Positions 17,841 to 26,136 of a stretch of DNA of 64,000 bases are shown one piece after another. How positions within the stretch are numbered: position 1 is the first letter of the stretch; each line of letters begins with the position of its first letter. The notes below the pieces were generated by a model. That model was not told where the DNA came from and did no database searches. It saw only the letters and a list, made by a program, of their open reading frames with translations. The position numbers and the translations under genes are program-made. This DNA comes from Cupriavidus lacunae (GTDB lineage Bacteria > Pseudomonadota > Gammaproteobacteria > Burkholderiales > Burkholderiaceae). The stretch is taken from NCBI RefSeq assembly GCF_003353055.1, contig NZ_QKWJ01000031.1:17091-81090 (forward strand). The letters are read 5' to 3'.

Positions 17841-19271
17841 ATGCGCCTGCCTCCCGATTCGCTTGCCTTCCAGATGCTTGGTGCCGCCACCGCGGTGCGC
17901 GCCGTCAGCGAAGGCACGGCCTTGCCCCAGGCGATCGAGGACGCCGCCGCGCAACTGCGGCTGGACCGTGTGCGCGATGCCGCCACGCGCGGCGCGCTGC
18001 AGGACATCGCCTACCGCACCATGCGCCAGTTCGGCACCGCGCGCGCGCTGGTGACCAAGCTGGTCACGCGTCCGCCAGGCGCGCAGGTCGATTCGCTGCT
18101 GGCCGTGGCGCTGGCGCTGTTGCTGGAACACGCGCCGGGCCCGCGCGACAGGCAGGACAGCGCGGACAAGGAGCGCCAGGATACCGACGCCGGCCGCCCG
18201 GGCTACAGCACCTTCACGGTGGTCGACCAGGCCGTCAGCGCCGCCGCCTCCGAACCCAAGACTGCGCACGCGCGCGGGCTGGTCAACGCAGTGCTGCGCC
18301 GATTCCTGCGCGAACGCAAGGCACTGCTGGCCGAGGTCAACCGCGACGAGCAGGCGCGCTGGAACCTGCCGCCGTGGTGGCTGCAGATGCTGCGCGAAGC
18401 CTACCCTGACCAATGGATGGCGCTGGCCGCGAGCGCCAACGTGCGCCCGCCGATGACGGTGCGCGTGAACACCGCGCGCGTGTCCGTGCAGCAGTACCAG
18501 ACCGACCTTGCCAACGCCGGCCTGGCCGGCCACGTGGTCGGCCCGCAGGCCGTGCGCCTGGTGCGCGCGGTGCCGGTGACGCAGCTGCCGGGCTTTGCCG
18601 AAGGCGTGGTGTCAGTGCAGGACGCCGGCGCGCAACTGGCCGCGCCGCTGCTCGAAGTGGCCGACGGCATGCGCGTGCTCGATGCCTGCGCCGCGCCCGG
18701 CGGCAAGACCGGGCACCTGCTGGAGCTGGCCGATATCGACGTCACCGCGGTGGAAAGCGACCCGCAGCGCGCCACCCGCATCGGCGAGAACCTGGCGCGC
18801 CTGGGCACTGAGGCCAGGATCGTGGTCGGCGATGCCAGCCGGCCCGCCGACTGGTGGGACGGCCAGCCCTTCGACCGCATCCTGGCCGACGTGCCGTGCT
18901 CGGCCTCGGGCATCGTGCGGCGCCACCCCGATATCCGCTGGCTGCGCCGCGAGACCGATATCGCCAAGCTCATCACCGAGCAGCGCCGCATCGTCTCGCA
19001 GCTGTGGCCGCTGCTCAAGCCGGGCGGCATCCTGGTCTATGTCACCTGTTCTATTTTCCCAACGGAAGGGGAGGAGCAGGCGCGCTGGTTTGGTGCACAG
19101 CTGGCAGATGCGATACGATTGCAGGCGCCGGGGCAGCTGCTGCCCGGCACCCAAGCAACGCAAGCCGCCGGCGCAGACGGTGACAAGGACGCCCTTGCCG
19201 GCACCAGCGGCACCAGCCTGCCATCGGATCACGATGGCTTCTTCTACGCCCGCTTCCAGAAACGCGCCTGA
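17841..19271 (+). CDS. rsmB: 16S rRNA (cytosine-967 C5)-methyltransferase RsmB
   Basis: 476-aa cytoplasmic RNA methyltransferase. The N-terminal third is a NusB-like RNA-binding domain (ALQDIAYRTMRQFG...VNAVLRRFLRERKALL). The C-terminal Rossmann domain has the SAM-binding loop DACAAPGGKTGHLLELAD, the DVPCSASGIVRRHPD segment with one catalytic cysteine, and YVTCSIFPTEGEEQ with the second, as in Nol1/Nop2/Sun enzymes. The start at 17841 (MRLPPDSLAFQML) is preferred to the in-frame codon at 17751 because the extra residues are not family-like. A DUF4390 gene follows closely. An internal insertion around residues 110-130 (RDRQDSADKERQD) is low-complexity and charged. Confidence 0.94.
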   Translation: MRLPPDSLAFQMLGAATAVRAVSEGTALPQAIEDAAAQLRLDRVRDAATRGALQDIAYRTMRQFGTARALVTKLVTRPPGAQVDSLLAVALALLLEHAPGPRDRQDSADKERQDTDAGRPGYSTFTVVDQAVSAAASEPKTAHARGLVNAVLRRFLRERKALLAEVNRDEQARWNLPPWWLQMLREAYPDQWMALAASANVRPPMTVRVNTARVSVQQYQTDLANAGLAGHVVGPQAVRLVRAVPVTQLPGFAEGVVSVQDAGAQLAAPLLEVADGMRVLDACAAPGGKTGHLLELADIDVTAVESDPQRATRIGENLARLGTEARIVVGDASRPADWWDGQPFDRILADVPCSASGIVRRHPDIRWLRRETDIAKLITEQRRIVSQLWPLLKPGGILVYVTCSIFPTEGEEQARWFGAQLADAIRLQAPGQLLPGTQATQAAGADGDKDALAGTSGTSLPSDHDGFFYARFQKRA

Positions 19272-19280
19272 TCTGATCCG

Positions 19281-20153
19281 ATGCTGAGCACGCCGCGCCT
19301 GTCAGACTTCCGCGTGAATGTGGATACCAGCGTGGGCACCCGGGTGTCCACCCTCGTGGACACCATCGCGGACACGCGCAGCATGCTGGCGCGCTGGTCG
19401 CTCGCGCTGGTGCTGACGCTCGCAGCCGTGCTGTGGCTGCCCTTAGCCGCGCGCGCGCAGGTCATCGAGGCCACCGAAGCCCGCATCGAGTACCAGGACG
19501 GCGGCTTCGAACTTGCCGCCAGCTTTGACTTCGACCTGCCGCCCGTGCTGGAAGACGCGTTGCACAAGGGCATCTCCCTCTATTTCGCGGTCGACTTCCA
19601 GCTCTCGCGCTCGCGCTGGTACTGGTTCGACGACAAGCCGGTCAACACCAGCCGCAGCGTGCGCCTGTCGTACCAGCCGCTGACGCGCCAGTACCGTGTC
19701 TCCACCGGCGGCCTGCAACTGCCGTTCACGCGCCTGAAGAGCGCGCTGCAATTTATCCAGCGCGTGCGCGGCTGGCGCGTGTTCGAGCGCAACGCGGTCA
19801 AGCCGGGCGAAAGCTACCACGCGGAAGTGCGTATGCGGCTGGACCTTTCGCAACTGCCCAAGCCGTTCCAGATCAACGCCGTCAACACGCGCGAATGGAA
19901 CCTGGCCTCCGACTGGCGGCGCTTTGTCTATACGGTGCCGACGGACCTGAACGCGCCGCCGCCACCCCCGCCGCCCGCACCACTGCCGCCATCCGCGCCG
20001 TTGCCGTCGCTGCCGGCCTCGCCCGCCGTACCCGCACCTGCACCTGCGTCGGCGCCTGCCGCGGCCATTGACCAACGCGGCCTGACCATGCAGACCGTGT
20101 CGTACGGGCTGTCGCCCGCACTGCTGGTGCAGCCCGCATCGAGCCAGCCATGA
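19281..20153 (+). CDS. DUF4390-family exported protein
   Basis: 290-aa protein of unknown function. The N-terminal hydrophobic segment (WSLALVLTLAAVLWLPLAARAQ) is an export signal. The central DUF4390 region (residues about 55-225) contains the family-typical ISLYFAVDFQLSRSRWYWFD and LSYQPLTRQYRVSTGGL. The C-terminal 60 residues are Pro/Ala-rich. The start could instead be the ATG at 19383, which sits closer to the signal peptide. Its stop overlaps the start of the next gene (ATGA at 20150-20153), so it is translationally coupled to the NtrY-like kinase; this RsmB-DUF4390-kinase-regulator order recurs in beta-proteobacteria and suggests the periplasmic protein may tune the kinase, but that is inference. 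Confidence 0.88.
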   Translation: MLSTPRLSDFRVNVDTSVGTRVSTLVDTIADTRSMLARWSLALVLTLAAVLWLPLAARAQVIEATEARIEYQDGGFELAASFDFDLPPVLEDALHKGISLYFAVDFQLSRSRWYWFDDKPVNTSRSVRLSYQPLTRQYRVSTGGLQLPFTRLKSALQFIQRVRGWRVFERNAVKPGESYHAEVRMRLDLSQLPKPFQINAVNTREWNLASDWRRFVYTVPTDLNAPPPPPPPAPLPPSAPLPSLPASPAVPAPAPASAPAAAIDQRGLTMQTVSYGLSPALLVQPASSQP

Positions 20154-22582
20154 ACAACTCGCTGTGGGACAGCCGGTTCCGGCGCGTGCTGTACCGCGTC
20201 GTGGCCGGGATCATCGTCTTCCTGGCGCTGGTGCTGGTGGGCCTGTTGGCCGGTGCCTCTGCCAACACCGAATTCTTCGATCGCTATTTCACGCTGCTGT
20301 TCAAGGTGAACCTGGTGATCGGCGCCCTGCTGGTGCTGATCGTAGGCGCGCTGGCGCTGACGCTGTGGCTGCGCTATCGCCGCGGCAAGTTCGGCACGCG
20401 GCTGATGACCAAGCTTGCCGTGTTCTTCGGCGTGGTGGGCGTGCTGCCCGGCGTGCTGATCTACCTGGTGTCGCTGCAGTTCGTCTCGCGCAGCATCGAG
20501 TCCTGGTTCGACGTGCGCGTGGAAACCGCGCTCGAGGCCGGCCTGAACCTGGGCCGCTCCACCATCGACAGCTCGCTCGCCGACCTGCAGACCAAGGCGC
20601 GCCTGATGTCCGAGCAGCTTGCCGGCGCCTCCGGCGTGGCCACCTCGCTGCAGCTGAACCGGCTGCGCGAGCAATACGGCGTGCAGGAAGCCGCCATCTT
20701 CACCGGCAGCGGCCGCGTGCTGGCTACGGCGTCCAGCAACTATGCGTCGCTGGTGCCGGACCTGCCTTCCGGCGTGCTGGCCGAACAGGCACGCCTGGCC
20801 GGCGGCTACGCGGCCGTGGAGGGCGGCACGGATCCGTCGGGCGACGCCAGCCCGGGTCCGGAGCGTGTCGACAGCAGCCACCTGTACCGGCTGCGCGTGA
20901 TCATTCCGCTGGGCTCGACACCTGCCTCGGCGCAGGATGGGGCGGCCGGCACCGGCGCGGCGCGCGCACTGGCTAAGCCGCCGCGCTGGGCCGGCTCTGG
21001 CCTGTCCGTGGAGCGGCGCCCGGAAGACTCGCCGTCAAGCGGCTTCGGCCTGGTCGGCGAGACCATGCGCGAAGAGCGATACCTGCAGGTGCTGAACCCG
21101 GTGCCGGCCGTGCTGGCGCGCAACGCCGACGAGGTCCAGCGCGCATACCAGGAATACCAGGAGAAGGCGCTGGGCCGCACCGGCCTGCGCAAGATGTATA
21201 TCGGCACGCTGACGCTGACGCTGTTTCTGGCCGTGTTCATCGCGGTGATGCTGGCGCTCCTGCTCGGCGGACAGCTGGCACGGCCGCTGCTGATGCTGCT
21301 GCAGGGAACCAAGGAAGTGGCCGAGGGTGACCTCTCGCCCAAGCGCGAACTGAAGAGCCGCGACGAGCTGGGCATGCTCACGCAGCAGTTCAACCAGATG
21401 ACGCGCCAGCTGGCCGAGGCGCGCCTGGCGGTGGAGGAGAATCGCACCGCGCTGGAGCAATCGAAGGCCTACCTGGAAAGCGTGCTGCAGAACCTGACCG
21501 CCGGCGTGCTGGTGTTCGACCGCCGCTTCGTGCTGATCACCGCCAACCCCGGCGCGCAGCGCATTTTCCGCCAGCCGTTTGGCGCGGTGATGGGCCTGCC
21601 GGTGGAACAGATCCCTGGCATGGGGCCGTTCGGCGAGATCGTGCGCCAGGCCTTCTCGGACCAGAACACCAGCGAGGTGCTGGGCGGCGCCGAGCACTGG
21701 CAGAAGCAGATCGAACTGCCGCAGGGCGAGGAACAGCCGCTCACACTGCTGGTGCGCGGCGCGCGCCTGCCCGGCGGCGAGCGCGACGAGCCCGGTTATG
21801 TGATCGTCTTCGACGATATTTCCGATGTGATTTCCGCTCAACGCTCGGTGGCGTGGGGCGAGGTGGCACGGCGCCTTGCGCACGAGATCAAGAACCCGCT
21901 CACGCCGATCCAGCTCTCGGCCGAGCGCCTGCAGATGAAGCTCTCGCCCAAGCTCGAAGGCACCGATGCCGATGTGCTCAAGCGCGGCGCCGCCACCATC
22001 GTCAACCAGGTGGCCGCGATGAAGCGCATGGTCGATGACTTCCGCGACTACGCGCGCACGCCGCCCGCGGTGCTGCAATCGCTGCAGCTCAACAGCCTGG
22101 TGGCTGAGGTGCTGCACCTGTACGGCATCGACGATCCCGCGGTGCACGAGCACCCGGTGATCCATCCGGCGCTGGGCACCGCGCTGCACGAGATCAAGGG
22201 CGATCCCACGCAACTGCGCCAGGTCATCCACAACCTGCTGCAGAACGCGCAGGACGCCGCCGCGGAGAACGTCGCGGCCGGTAGGGCCGCGCCCCATATC
22301 ACTCTGCACACCGAGACTGTAGAATACAAAGATTCTGCCGGCGAGAACCGGCAGGCCGTCAAGCTCACCATTGCGGACAATGGTCCCGGTTTTGCACCAA
22401 GGATCCTGAGCCGTGCATTCGAGCCTTACGTGACGACGAAAGCCAAGGGCACGGGTCTGGGGCTCGCGATGGTAAAGAAGATCATTGACGAACACGGCGC
22501 GCGTATCGAGTTGCGCAATCGCATGGAAGGTGCGGAGGTCGTCGGTGCACAGATCTCGATCCTGTTCGTTAAGCTGACATAG
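20150..22582 (+). CDS. NtrY-like sensor histidine kinase
   Basis: 810-aa inner-membrane kinase. Three N-terminal membrane helices (residues about 15-110) precede a large periplasmic region. A further helix (LTLTLFLAVFIAVMLALLLG) leads into HAMP (near residue 385), a PAS domain (YLESVLQNLTAGVLVFDRRFV), HisKA with phosphoacceptor His in RRLAHEIKNPLTPIQLS (near residue 578) and HATPase (NLLQNAQDAAAENV, DNGPGF, GTGLGLAMVKKII). The layout is that of NtrY, which works with NtrX in nitrogen and redox control. It starts by 4-bp overlap with the DUF4390 gene, and the response regulator follows 52 bases downstream. The signal is unknown. Confidence 0.93.
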   Translation: MNNSLWDSRFRRVLYRVVAGIIVFLALVLVGLLAGASANTEFFDRYFTLLFKVNLVIGALLVLIVGALALTLWLRYRRGKFGTRLMTKLAVFFGVVGVLPGVLIYLVSLQFVSRSIESWFDVRVETALEAGLNLGRSTIDSSLADLQTKARLMSEQLAGASGVATSLQLNRLREQYGVQEAAIFTGSGRVLATASSNYASLVPDLPSGVLAEQARLAGGYAAVEGGTDPSGDASPGPERVDSSHLYRLRVIIPLGSTPASAQDGAAGTGAARALAKPPRWAGSGLSVERRPEDSPSSGFGLVGETMREERYLQVLNPVPAVLARNADEVQRAYQEYQEKALGRTGLRKMYIGTLTLTLFLAVFIAVMLALLLGGQLARPLLMLLQGTKEVAEGDLSPKRELKSRDELGMLTQQFNQMTRQLAEARLAVEENRTALEQSKAYLESVLQNLTAGVLVFDRRFVLITANPGAQRIFRQPFGAVMGLPVEQIPGMGPFGEIVRQAFSDQNTSEVLGGAEHWQKQIELPQGEEQPLTLLVRGARLPGGERDEPGYVIVFDDISDVISAQRSVAWGEVARRLAHEIKNPLTPIQLSAERLQMKLSPKLEGTDADVLKRGAATIVNQVAAMKRMVDDFRDYARTPPAVLQSLQLNSLVAEVLHLYGIDDPAVHEHPVIHPALGTALHEIKGDPTQLRQVIHNLLQNAQDAAAENVAAGRAAPHITLHTETVEYKDSAGENRQAVKLTIADNGPGFAPRILSRAFEPYVTTKAKGTGLGLAMVKKIIDEHGARIELRNRMEGAEVVGAQISILFVKLT

Positions 22583-22634
22583 TCAACAATGGCGTCCGGT
22601 CCCGGAACGCTGCGGTGGGGTTAAGAGGGGAAGT

Positions 22635-23339
22635 ATGGCAACCATCCTCGTAGTCGATGACGAAATGGGAATCCGGGAGCTGCTCTCGGAGATCCTCAGC
22701 GACGAAGGCCACGTGGTCGAACTCGCGGAAAACGCGCATCAGGCGCGCGAATACCGCTCGGCGGGCACGCCCGACCTCGTGCTGCTCGATATCTGGATGC
22801 CCGATACCGATGGCGTGACCCTGCTCAAGGAGTGGTCCGCGCAGGGACAGCTGACGATGCCCGTCATCATGATGTCGGGCCACGCGACCATCGACACCGC
22901 GGTCGAGGCAACCAAAATCGGCGCGCTCAATTTCCTGGAAAAGCCGATCGCGCTGCAGAAGCTGCTGTCCGCGGTGGAACAGGGCCTGGCCCGCGGCATC
23001 GAACGGCCACGCGGCAGCGCCGCCGCCGCGCCCGCCACGGCACCGTCGGCCGAACCCGGCACCACGGCCGCCACGCCCGAGACCACCGCCGAGGCCGCCC
23101 CCAACGGCAGCCCCGCGCGCGTGCCCGAGGCCGAGATGCAGTTCTCCTTCGACATGCCGCTGCGCGAAGCGCGCGACCTGTTCGAGCGCGCCTATTTCGA
23201 ATACCACCTGCTGCGCGAGCACGGCAGCATGACCCGCGTGGCCGAGAAGACCGGGCTGGAGCGTACCCACCTGTACCGCAAGCTCAAGCAGCTCGGCGTC
23301 GAACTGGGCCGCAACAAGCCCGAGCCGGCCGAACAATGA
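22635..23339 (+). CDS. Response regulator with Fis-type helix-turn-helix (NtrX-like, no AAA+ domain)
   Basis: 234-aa regulator. The receiver domain (residues about 1-125: ILVVDDEMGIRELL, phosphoacceptor Asp in LVLLDIWMPDTDG, Lys in NFLEKPI) is typical of NtrX/NtrC. A Pro/Ala-rich linker is followed by a short C-terminal Fis-type DNA-binding domain (MTRVAEKTGLERTHLYRKLKQLGV). The central AAA+ sigma-54 activation domain of NtrX is absent, so it cannot work as a standard sigma-54 activator and probably binds DNA as a simple activator or repressor, like RegA/ActR-type proteins. It pairs with the preceding NtrY-like kinase, and a tRNA-Phe gene follows. Confidence 0.92.
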   Translation: MATILVVDDEMGIRELLSEILSDEGHVVELAENAHQAREYRSAGTPDLVLLDIWMPDTDGVTLLKEWSAQGQLTMPVIMMSGHATIDTAVEATKIGALNFLEKPIALQKLLSAVEQGLARGIERPRGSAAAAPATAPSAEPGTTAATPETTAEAAPNGSPARVPEAEMQFSFDMPLREARDLFERAYFEYHLLREHGSMTRVAEKTGLERTHLYRKLKQLGVELGRNKPEPAEQ

Positions 23340-23399
23340 AGCAGTGACGCACTTGACGCTTGACTGGCAAAAAAAGTCCAGTTATAGTTTCGCTTCTTT

Positions 23400-23475
23400 G
23401 GCCCGGTAGCTCAGTCGGTAGAGCAGAGGATTGAAAATCCTTGTGTCGGCGGTTCGATTCCGTCCCAGGCCACCA
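23400..23475 (+). tRNA. tRNA-Phe (anticodon GAA)
   Basis: 76-nt cloverleaf with encoded CCA. The anticodon stem GAGGA/TCCTT encloses loop TTGAAAA with anticodon GAA at 23433-23435. The T-arm GGCGG-TTCGATT-CCGTC and the D-arm GCTCAGTCGGTAGAGC are complete. The acceptor stem has one C/A mismatch. A terminator follows directly. Confidence 0.97.
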
Positions 23476-23481
23476 GAACAG

Positions 23482-23513
23482 AAAAAGCCCGGCTCTTGCA
23501 GCCGGGCTTTTTG
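23482..23513 (+). terminator. Terminator after tRNA-Phe
   Basis: Arms AAAAGCCCGGCT/AGCCGGGCTTTT with a small loop CTTGC, ending in TTTTT. Confidence 0.9.
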
Positions 23514-23743
23514 CATTGGGGCGCAGATCCCCACGCGTGCCCGCCATGCCTCCCGCGCTGTTGCCGCACCGGCGACACACTTCCATCCCGCTTAAGTCGC
23601 ACTTCCCCGAACATCCCGACACGAGTGATCGAGATCAAGATTCCCCGACGCATGCGGGCACATCTTGAGGCCTTGCCCCGCCAGTAGCCGGACGTTGCCT
23701 GCTCCGACTGGCACCAGACAATTTCCGTATAGGCAAATATTCC

Positions 23744-23772
23744 TTGCCTTGCCAATTTAACGCCCATACAAT
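23744..23772 (+). promoter_or_regulatory. Promoter of brnT-brnA
   Basis: -35 TTGCCT (23744-23749), 17-base spacer, -10 TACAAT (23767-23772), only six bases before the brnT ATG. The transcript would be nearly leaderless, which is unusual and may limit toxin translation. Confidence 0.55.
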
Positions 23773-23778
23773 AAATTG

Positions 23779-24066
23779 ATGCCGCTTGTATTCGATCCCG
23801 TCAAGGATCTGGCCAACCAGATCAAGCATGGCGTACCGCTGACATTGGCCGAAGCATTCGAAATGGATGGTGCGCTGATCCGGGACGATCTGCGGTTTGC
23901 ATACGGTGAAGGGCGCGTGGTCGCTACCGGGCTGATCGGCAACCGTGTGTTTGTGATGGTCTACACCATGCGAGGCGAGACGATGCGCGTCATCAGCCTG
24001 CGCAAAGCCAACCGCCGCGAGGTATTGAAGTATGTCGACGAAACGCAGGATCCATATCCCGAATGA
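23779..24066 (+). CDS. brnT: BrnT-family toxin (ribonuclease)
   Basis: 95-aa protein with the BrnT/DUF497 fold, a RelE-like ribonuclease toxin that arrests translation. The family pattern is seen as FDPVKDLANQIKHGVPLTLA, then VFVMVYTMRGETMRVISLRKANRREVLKY. The codon before the ATG is TTG in frame; the ATG at 23779 is the natural start. The stop lies 35 bases inside the following brnA gene, so the two are translated from overlapping frames. In characterised systems BrnA binds BrnT and represses the shared promoter. Confidence 0.9.
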   Translation: MPLVFDPVKDLANQIKHGVPLTLAEAFEMDGALIRDDLRFAYGEGRVVATGLIGNRVFVMVYTMRGETMRVISLRKANRREVLKYVDETQDPYPE

Positions 24067-24382
24067 TGCCGAGGACAAGGCGCTGACGCGCGCTGCCCAG
24101 GCAGACCCGGACAACCCGCCGCTGACCGATGCCGAACTGGCGCGCATGCGGCCCGCGCGGGAAGCGCTACCCAGGCTGGTTGGCGAGAAAGCAGCTCAGG
24201 CACTGCTGCGGCCCCGCGGCCGCCCGGCACTGCCGGAAGACCAGCGCAAGGTCACGCTGAACATGCGCTGCGACCGCGACGTCGTGGAGGCCTTCAAGGC
24301 TACCGGCGACGGATGGCAGACGCGCATCAACGAAGTGCTGCGTGCCTACGCGAAGTCGCACCACATGCTGCCCGGTCGCTAA
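24032..24382 (+). CDS. brnA: BrnA-family antitoxin
   Basis: 116-aa antitoxin. The C-terminal ribbon-helix-helix region has the typical KVTLNMRCDRDVVEAFKATGDGWQTRINEVLRAY pattern (residues about 72-105), which dimerises to bind operator DNA. The N-terminal half (NDAEDKALTRAAQADPDNPP) is the toxin-binding part and is longer and more acidic than in Brucella BrnA. It starts inside brnT (35-bp overlap), and the order toxin then antitoxin matches BrnTA modules. No obvious terminator follows; 187 AT-richer bases with small hairpins separate it from the next gene. Confidence 0.9.
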   Translation: MSTKRRIHIPNDAEDKALTRAAQADPDNPPLTDAELARMRPAREALPRLVGEKAAQALLRPRGRPALPEDQRKVTLNMRCDRDVVEAFKATGDGWQTRINEVLRAYAKSHHMLPGR

Positions 24383-24569
24383 CTGCCCTGGACCTATGTT
24401 TTGCGCAACACCCAACCCAGAAGTTAATATCTTCTACTTGGCAGCCGATATATGTATCTCTACGATGCCCTGACGTGCTGCCGCAAGGCAGGGCGGGCCG
24501 AGCCGCCCAAGCCGCACCCACAACGCGGACATCCGGCCCGGGGCTGACACTTTCTTACCGGGGGGTCTG

Positions 24570-25061
24570 ATGGATACGTTGATCGGGACGGACGAGCGCT
24601 GGCCGCCGCAGACGGCGGGCGGCGAGCGCGGCTTGTGGAAGAGCACCATTGCCGCGGCCAGCCAGGCGCTGGGGGCGGCGGGGCGCGTGCAGCAGGCGGT
24701 GTCGCAGACGCTGAAGCTGCAGAACAAGATCCGCGCGCTGCGCGACGAGCTGCACCAGATGGAAGCCGAGCGCGACGTCTACCGCGAGCTGCATGCGCGC
24801 ACGGTGGAAGAACTGCACCAGTCCATCGACCGCAGCCCGGCCGAGATCAAGCGGCTGCGCGCCGAGACCGAGGCCATGCAGGTGCGCCACCGTGCCTACA
24901 AGCTGCTGGTGCAGCACTACATGCGCCTGGGCACGCCGATCGATCCGGCGGTATTCGCCGAGCAGCGCAGCCGCGTGCAGCAGCACATCCTGTTCCAGCG
25001 CCGCAAGGGCATTCCGGTGGCGCAGATCGTGGTCGAGGATATTGCGTTCCTGCTGCGCTGA
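24570..25061 (+). CDS. Hypothetical coiled-coil protein
   Basis: 163-aa hydrophilic protein that I do not recognise. Residues about 45-115 (LKLQNKIRALRDELHQMEAE, VEELHQSIDRSPAEIKRLRAETEAM) predict a long coiled coil rich in Arg, Glu and Leu. The C-terminus (GIPVAQIVVEDIAFLLR) may form a small globular cap. There is no signal peptide or membrane segment. The only purine-rich run before the ATG at 24570 is GGGGGG (weak ribosome-binding evidence). It stands alone between the BrnTA module and the aquaporin, with good codon structure for a GC-rich genome, so it is likely a real cytoplasmic protein of unknown role. Confidence 0.65.
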   Translation: MDTLIGTDERWPPQTAGGERGLWKSTIAAASQALGAAGRVQQAVSQTLKLQNKIRALRDELHQMEAERDVYRELHARTVEELHQSIDRSPAEIKRLRAETEAMQVRHRAYKLLVQHYMRLGTPIDPAVFAEQRSRVQQHILFQRRKGIPVAQIVVEDIAFLLR

Positions 25062-25413
25062 GGTGCGGCGCTGAGGTGCGGCGCCACTATGCAGACTTGT
25101 GCATGTCCGTGTGCAGCCCGTCGTCGCCGACGACGCGATCGCGGCGATTCGAAACCCAGCGTCAGCACACAACAACGCGGCCGCGCATTGACGTGCCCGG
25201 GCCTGGACGGAACACTGTCGCGACCGGTGCGAGCCCCCTTGCGCACCGGTCCTGCCATGCCAATGGCACCGACATGCCACCGTTCGAGGCGTCGTCTCAG
25301 GCGACGTTGTCCATCTTGCCGCTGCACGTTCTCCCTGCCGTCTTTGCCGCGACCCCGCGGCCGTATCCTTGCCACGTCCGTTTTCCATTGCGCCGCGCCG
25401 GCGCAGCGCAGCG
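25062..25413 (+). other. Non-coding stretch before the aquaporin gene
   Basis: 352 bases without a supported gene. It opens with two tandem copies of GCTGAGGTGCG (24-bp area around 25058-25083); the rest shows no clear promoter, hairpin or coding pattern. Open frames here are antisense or off-frame readings of GC-rich sequence. Confidence 0.5.
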
Positions 25414-26136
25414 ATGAGTACGCTGGCGCGCCGCCTGGTGGCGGAAGGACTTGGCACGGCGCTGCTGGTGGCGATCGTGGTCGGCTCGGGCATCCGTGCC
25501 GAGCGCCTGGCCGCCGGCGACACCGCGCTGGCGCTGCTGGCCAATTCGCTGGCAACCGGCACCGGGCTGGTAGCGTTGCTGGTGTCGCTGGGACCGGTCT
25601 CTGGCGGGCATTTCAACCCGGTGGTGAGCCTGTCGGCGCTGGTGCAGGGCGCGTTGTCGCCGCGCGATGCGCTGCGCTATGTGCTGATGCAGGTGGCGGG
25701 CGGGGTCTGCGGCGTGCTGGCCGCGCATGCGATGTTCGGCGAGCCGGCGCTGGCCTGGTCGGCGCAGAGCCGCACCGGCGCGGCGATGTGGTGGAGCGAG
25801 TGCGTGGCCACCTTCGGCCTGGTCGGCGTGGGCATCGGCACGCTGCGCAGCCGCCCGCAGCTGGTGCCGTTCGTGGTCGCGGGCTATATCACCGCGGGCT
25901 ACTGGTTCACGTCGTCGACCTCGTTCGCCAACCCGGCGCTGACCATCGCCTGCGCGCTGACCGATACCTTTACCGGGATCCGGCCGCAGGACGTGCCGGG
26001 CTTCGTGCTGGCCCAGATCGGCGGCGGCCTGGCGGCCACGCTGCTGTTCCACTGGCTGTGCCGCAAACCCGCTGCGGCGGCCACGGCCGTGCCAGCGCAG
26101 GCCGACTGGCGCGCCGCGCCTACCAGCGCCGATTAA
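25414..26136 (+). CDS. Aquaporin/MIP-family channel
   Basis: 240-aa membrane protein with six hydrophobic segments and the two half-helix motifs of the major intrinsic protein family: SGGHFNPVV (first NPA changed to NPV, near residue 67) and SFANPAL (near residue 173). It resembles the bacterial aquaporins often found with arsenic genes (AqpS type), but no ars gene is adjacent, so the solute (water, glycerol, metalloid) is not settled. The start at 25414 is chosen because it opens with MSTLARRLVAEGLGTALLVA. The 3' end overlaps the convergent porin gene by 17 bases. Confidence 0.88.
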   Translation: MSTLARRLVAEGLGTALLVAIVVGSGIRAERLAAGDTALALLANSLATGTGLVALLVSLGPVSGGHFNPVVSLSALVQGALSPRDALRYVLMQVAGGVCGVLAAHAMFGEPALAWSAQSRTGAAMWWSECVATFGLVGVGIGTLRSRPQLVPFVVAGYITAGYWFTSSTSFANPALTIACALTDTFTGIRPQDVPGFVLAQIGGGLAATLLFHWLCRKPAAAATAVPAQADWRAAPTSAD

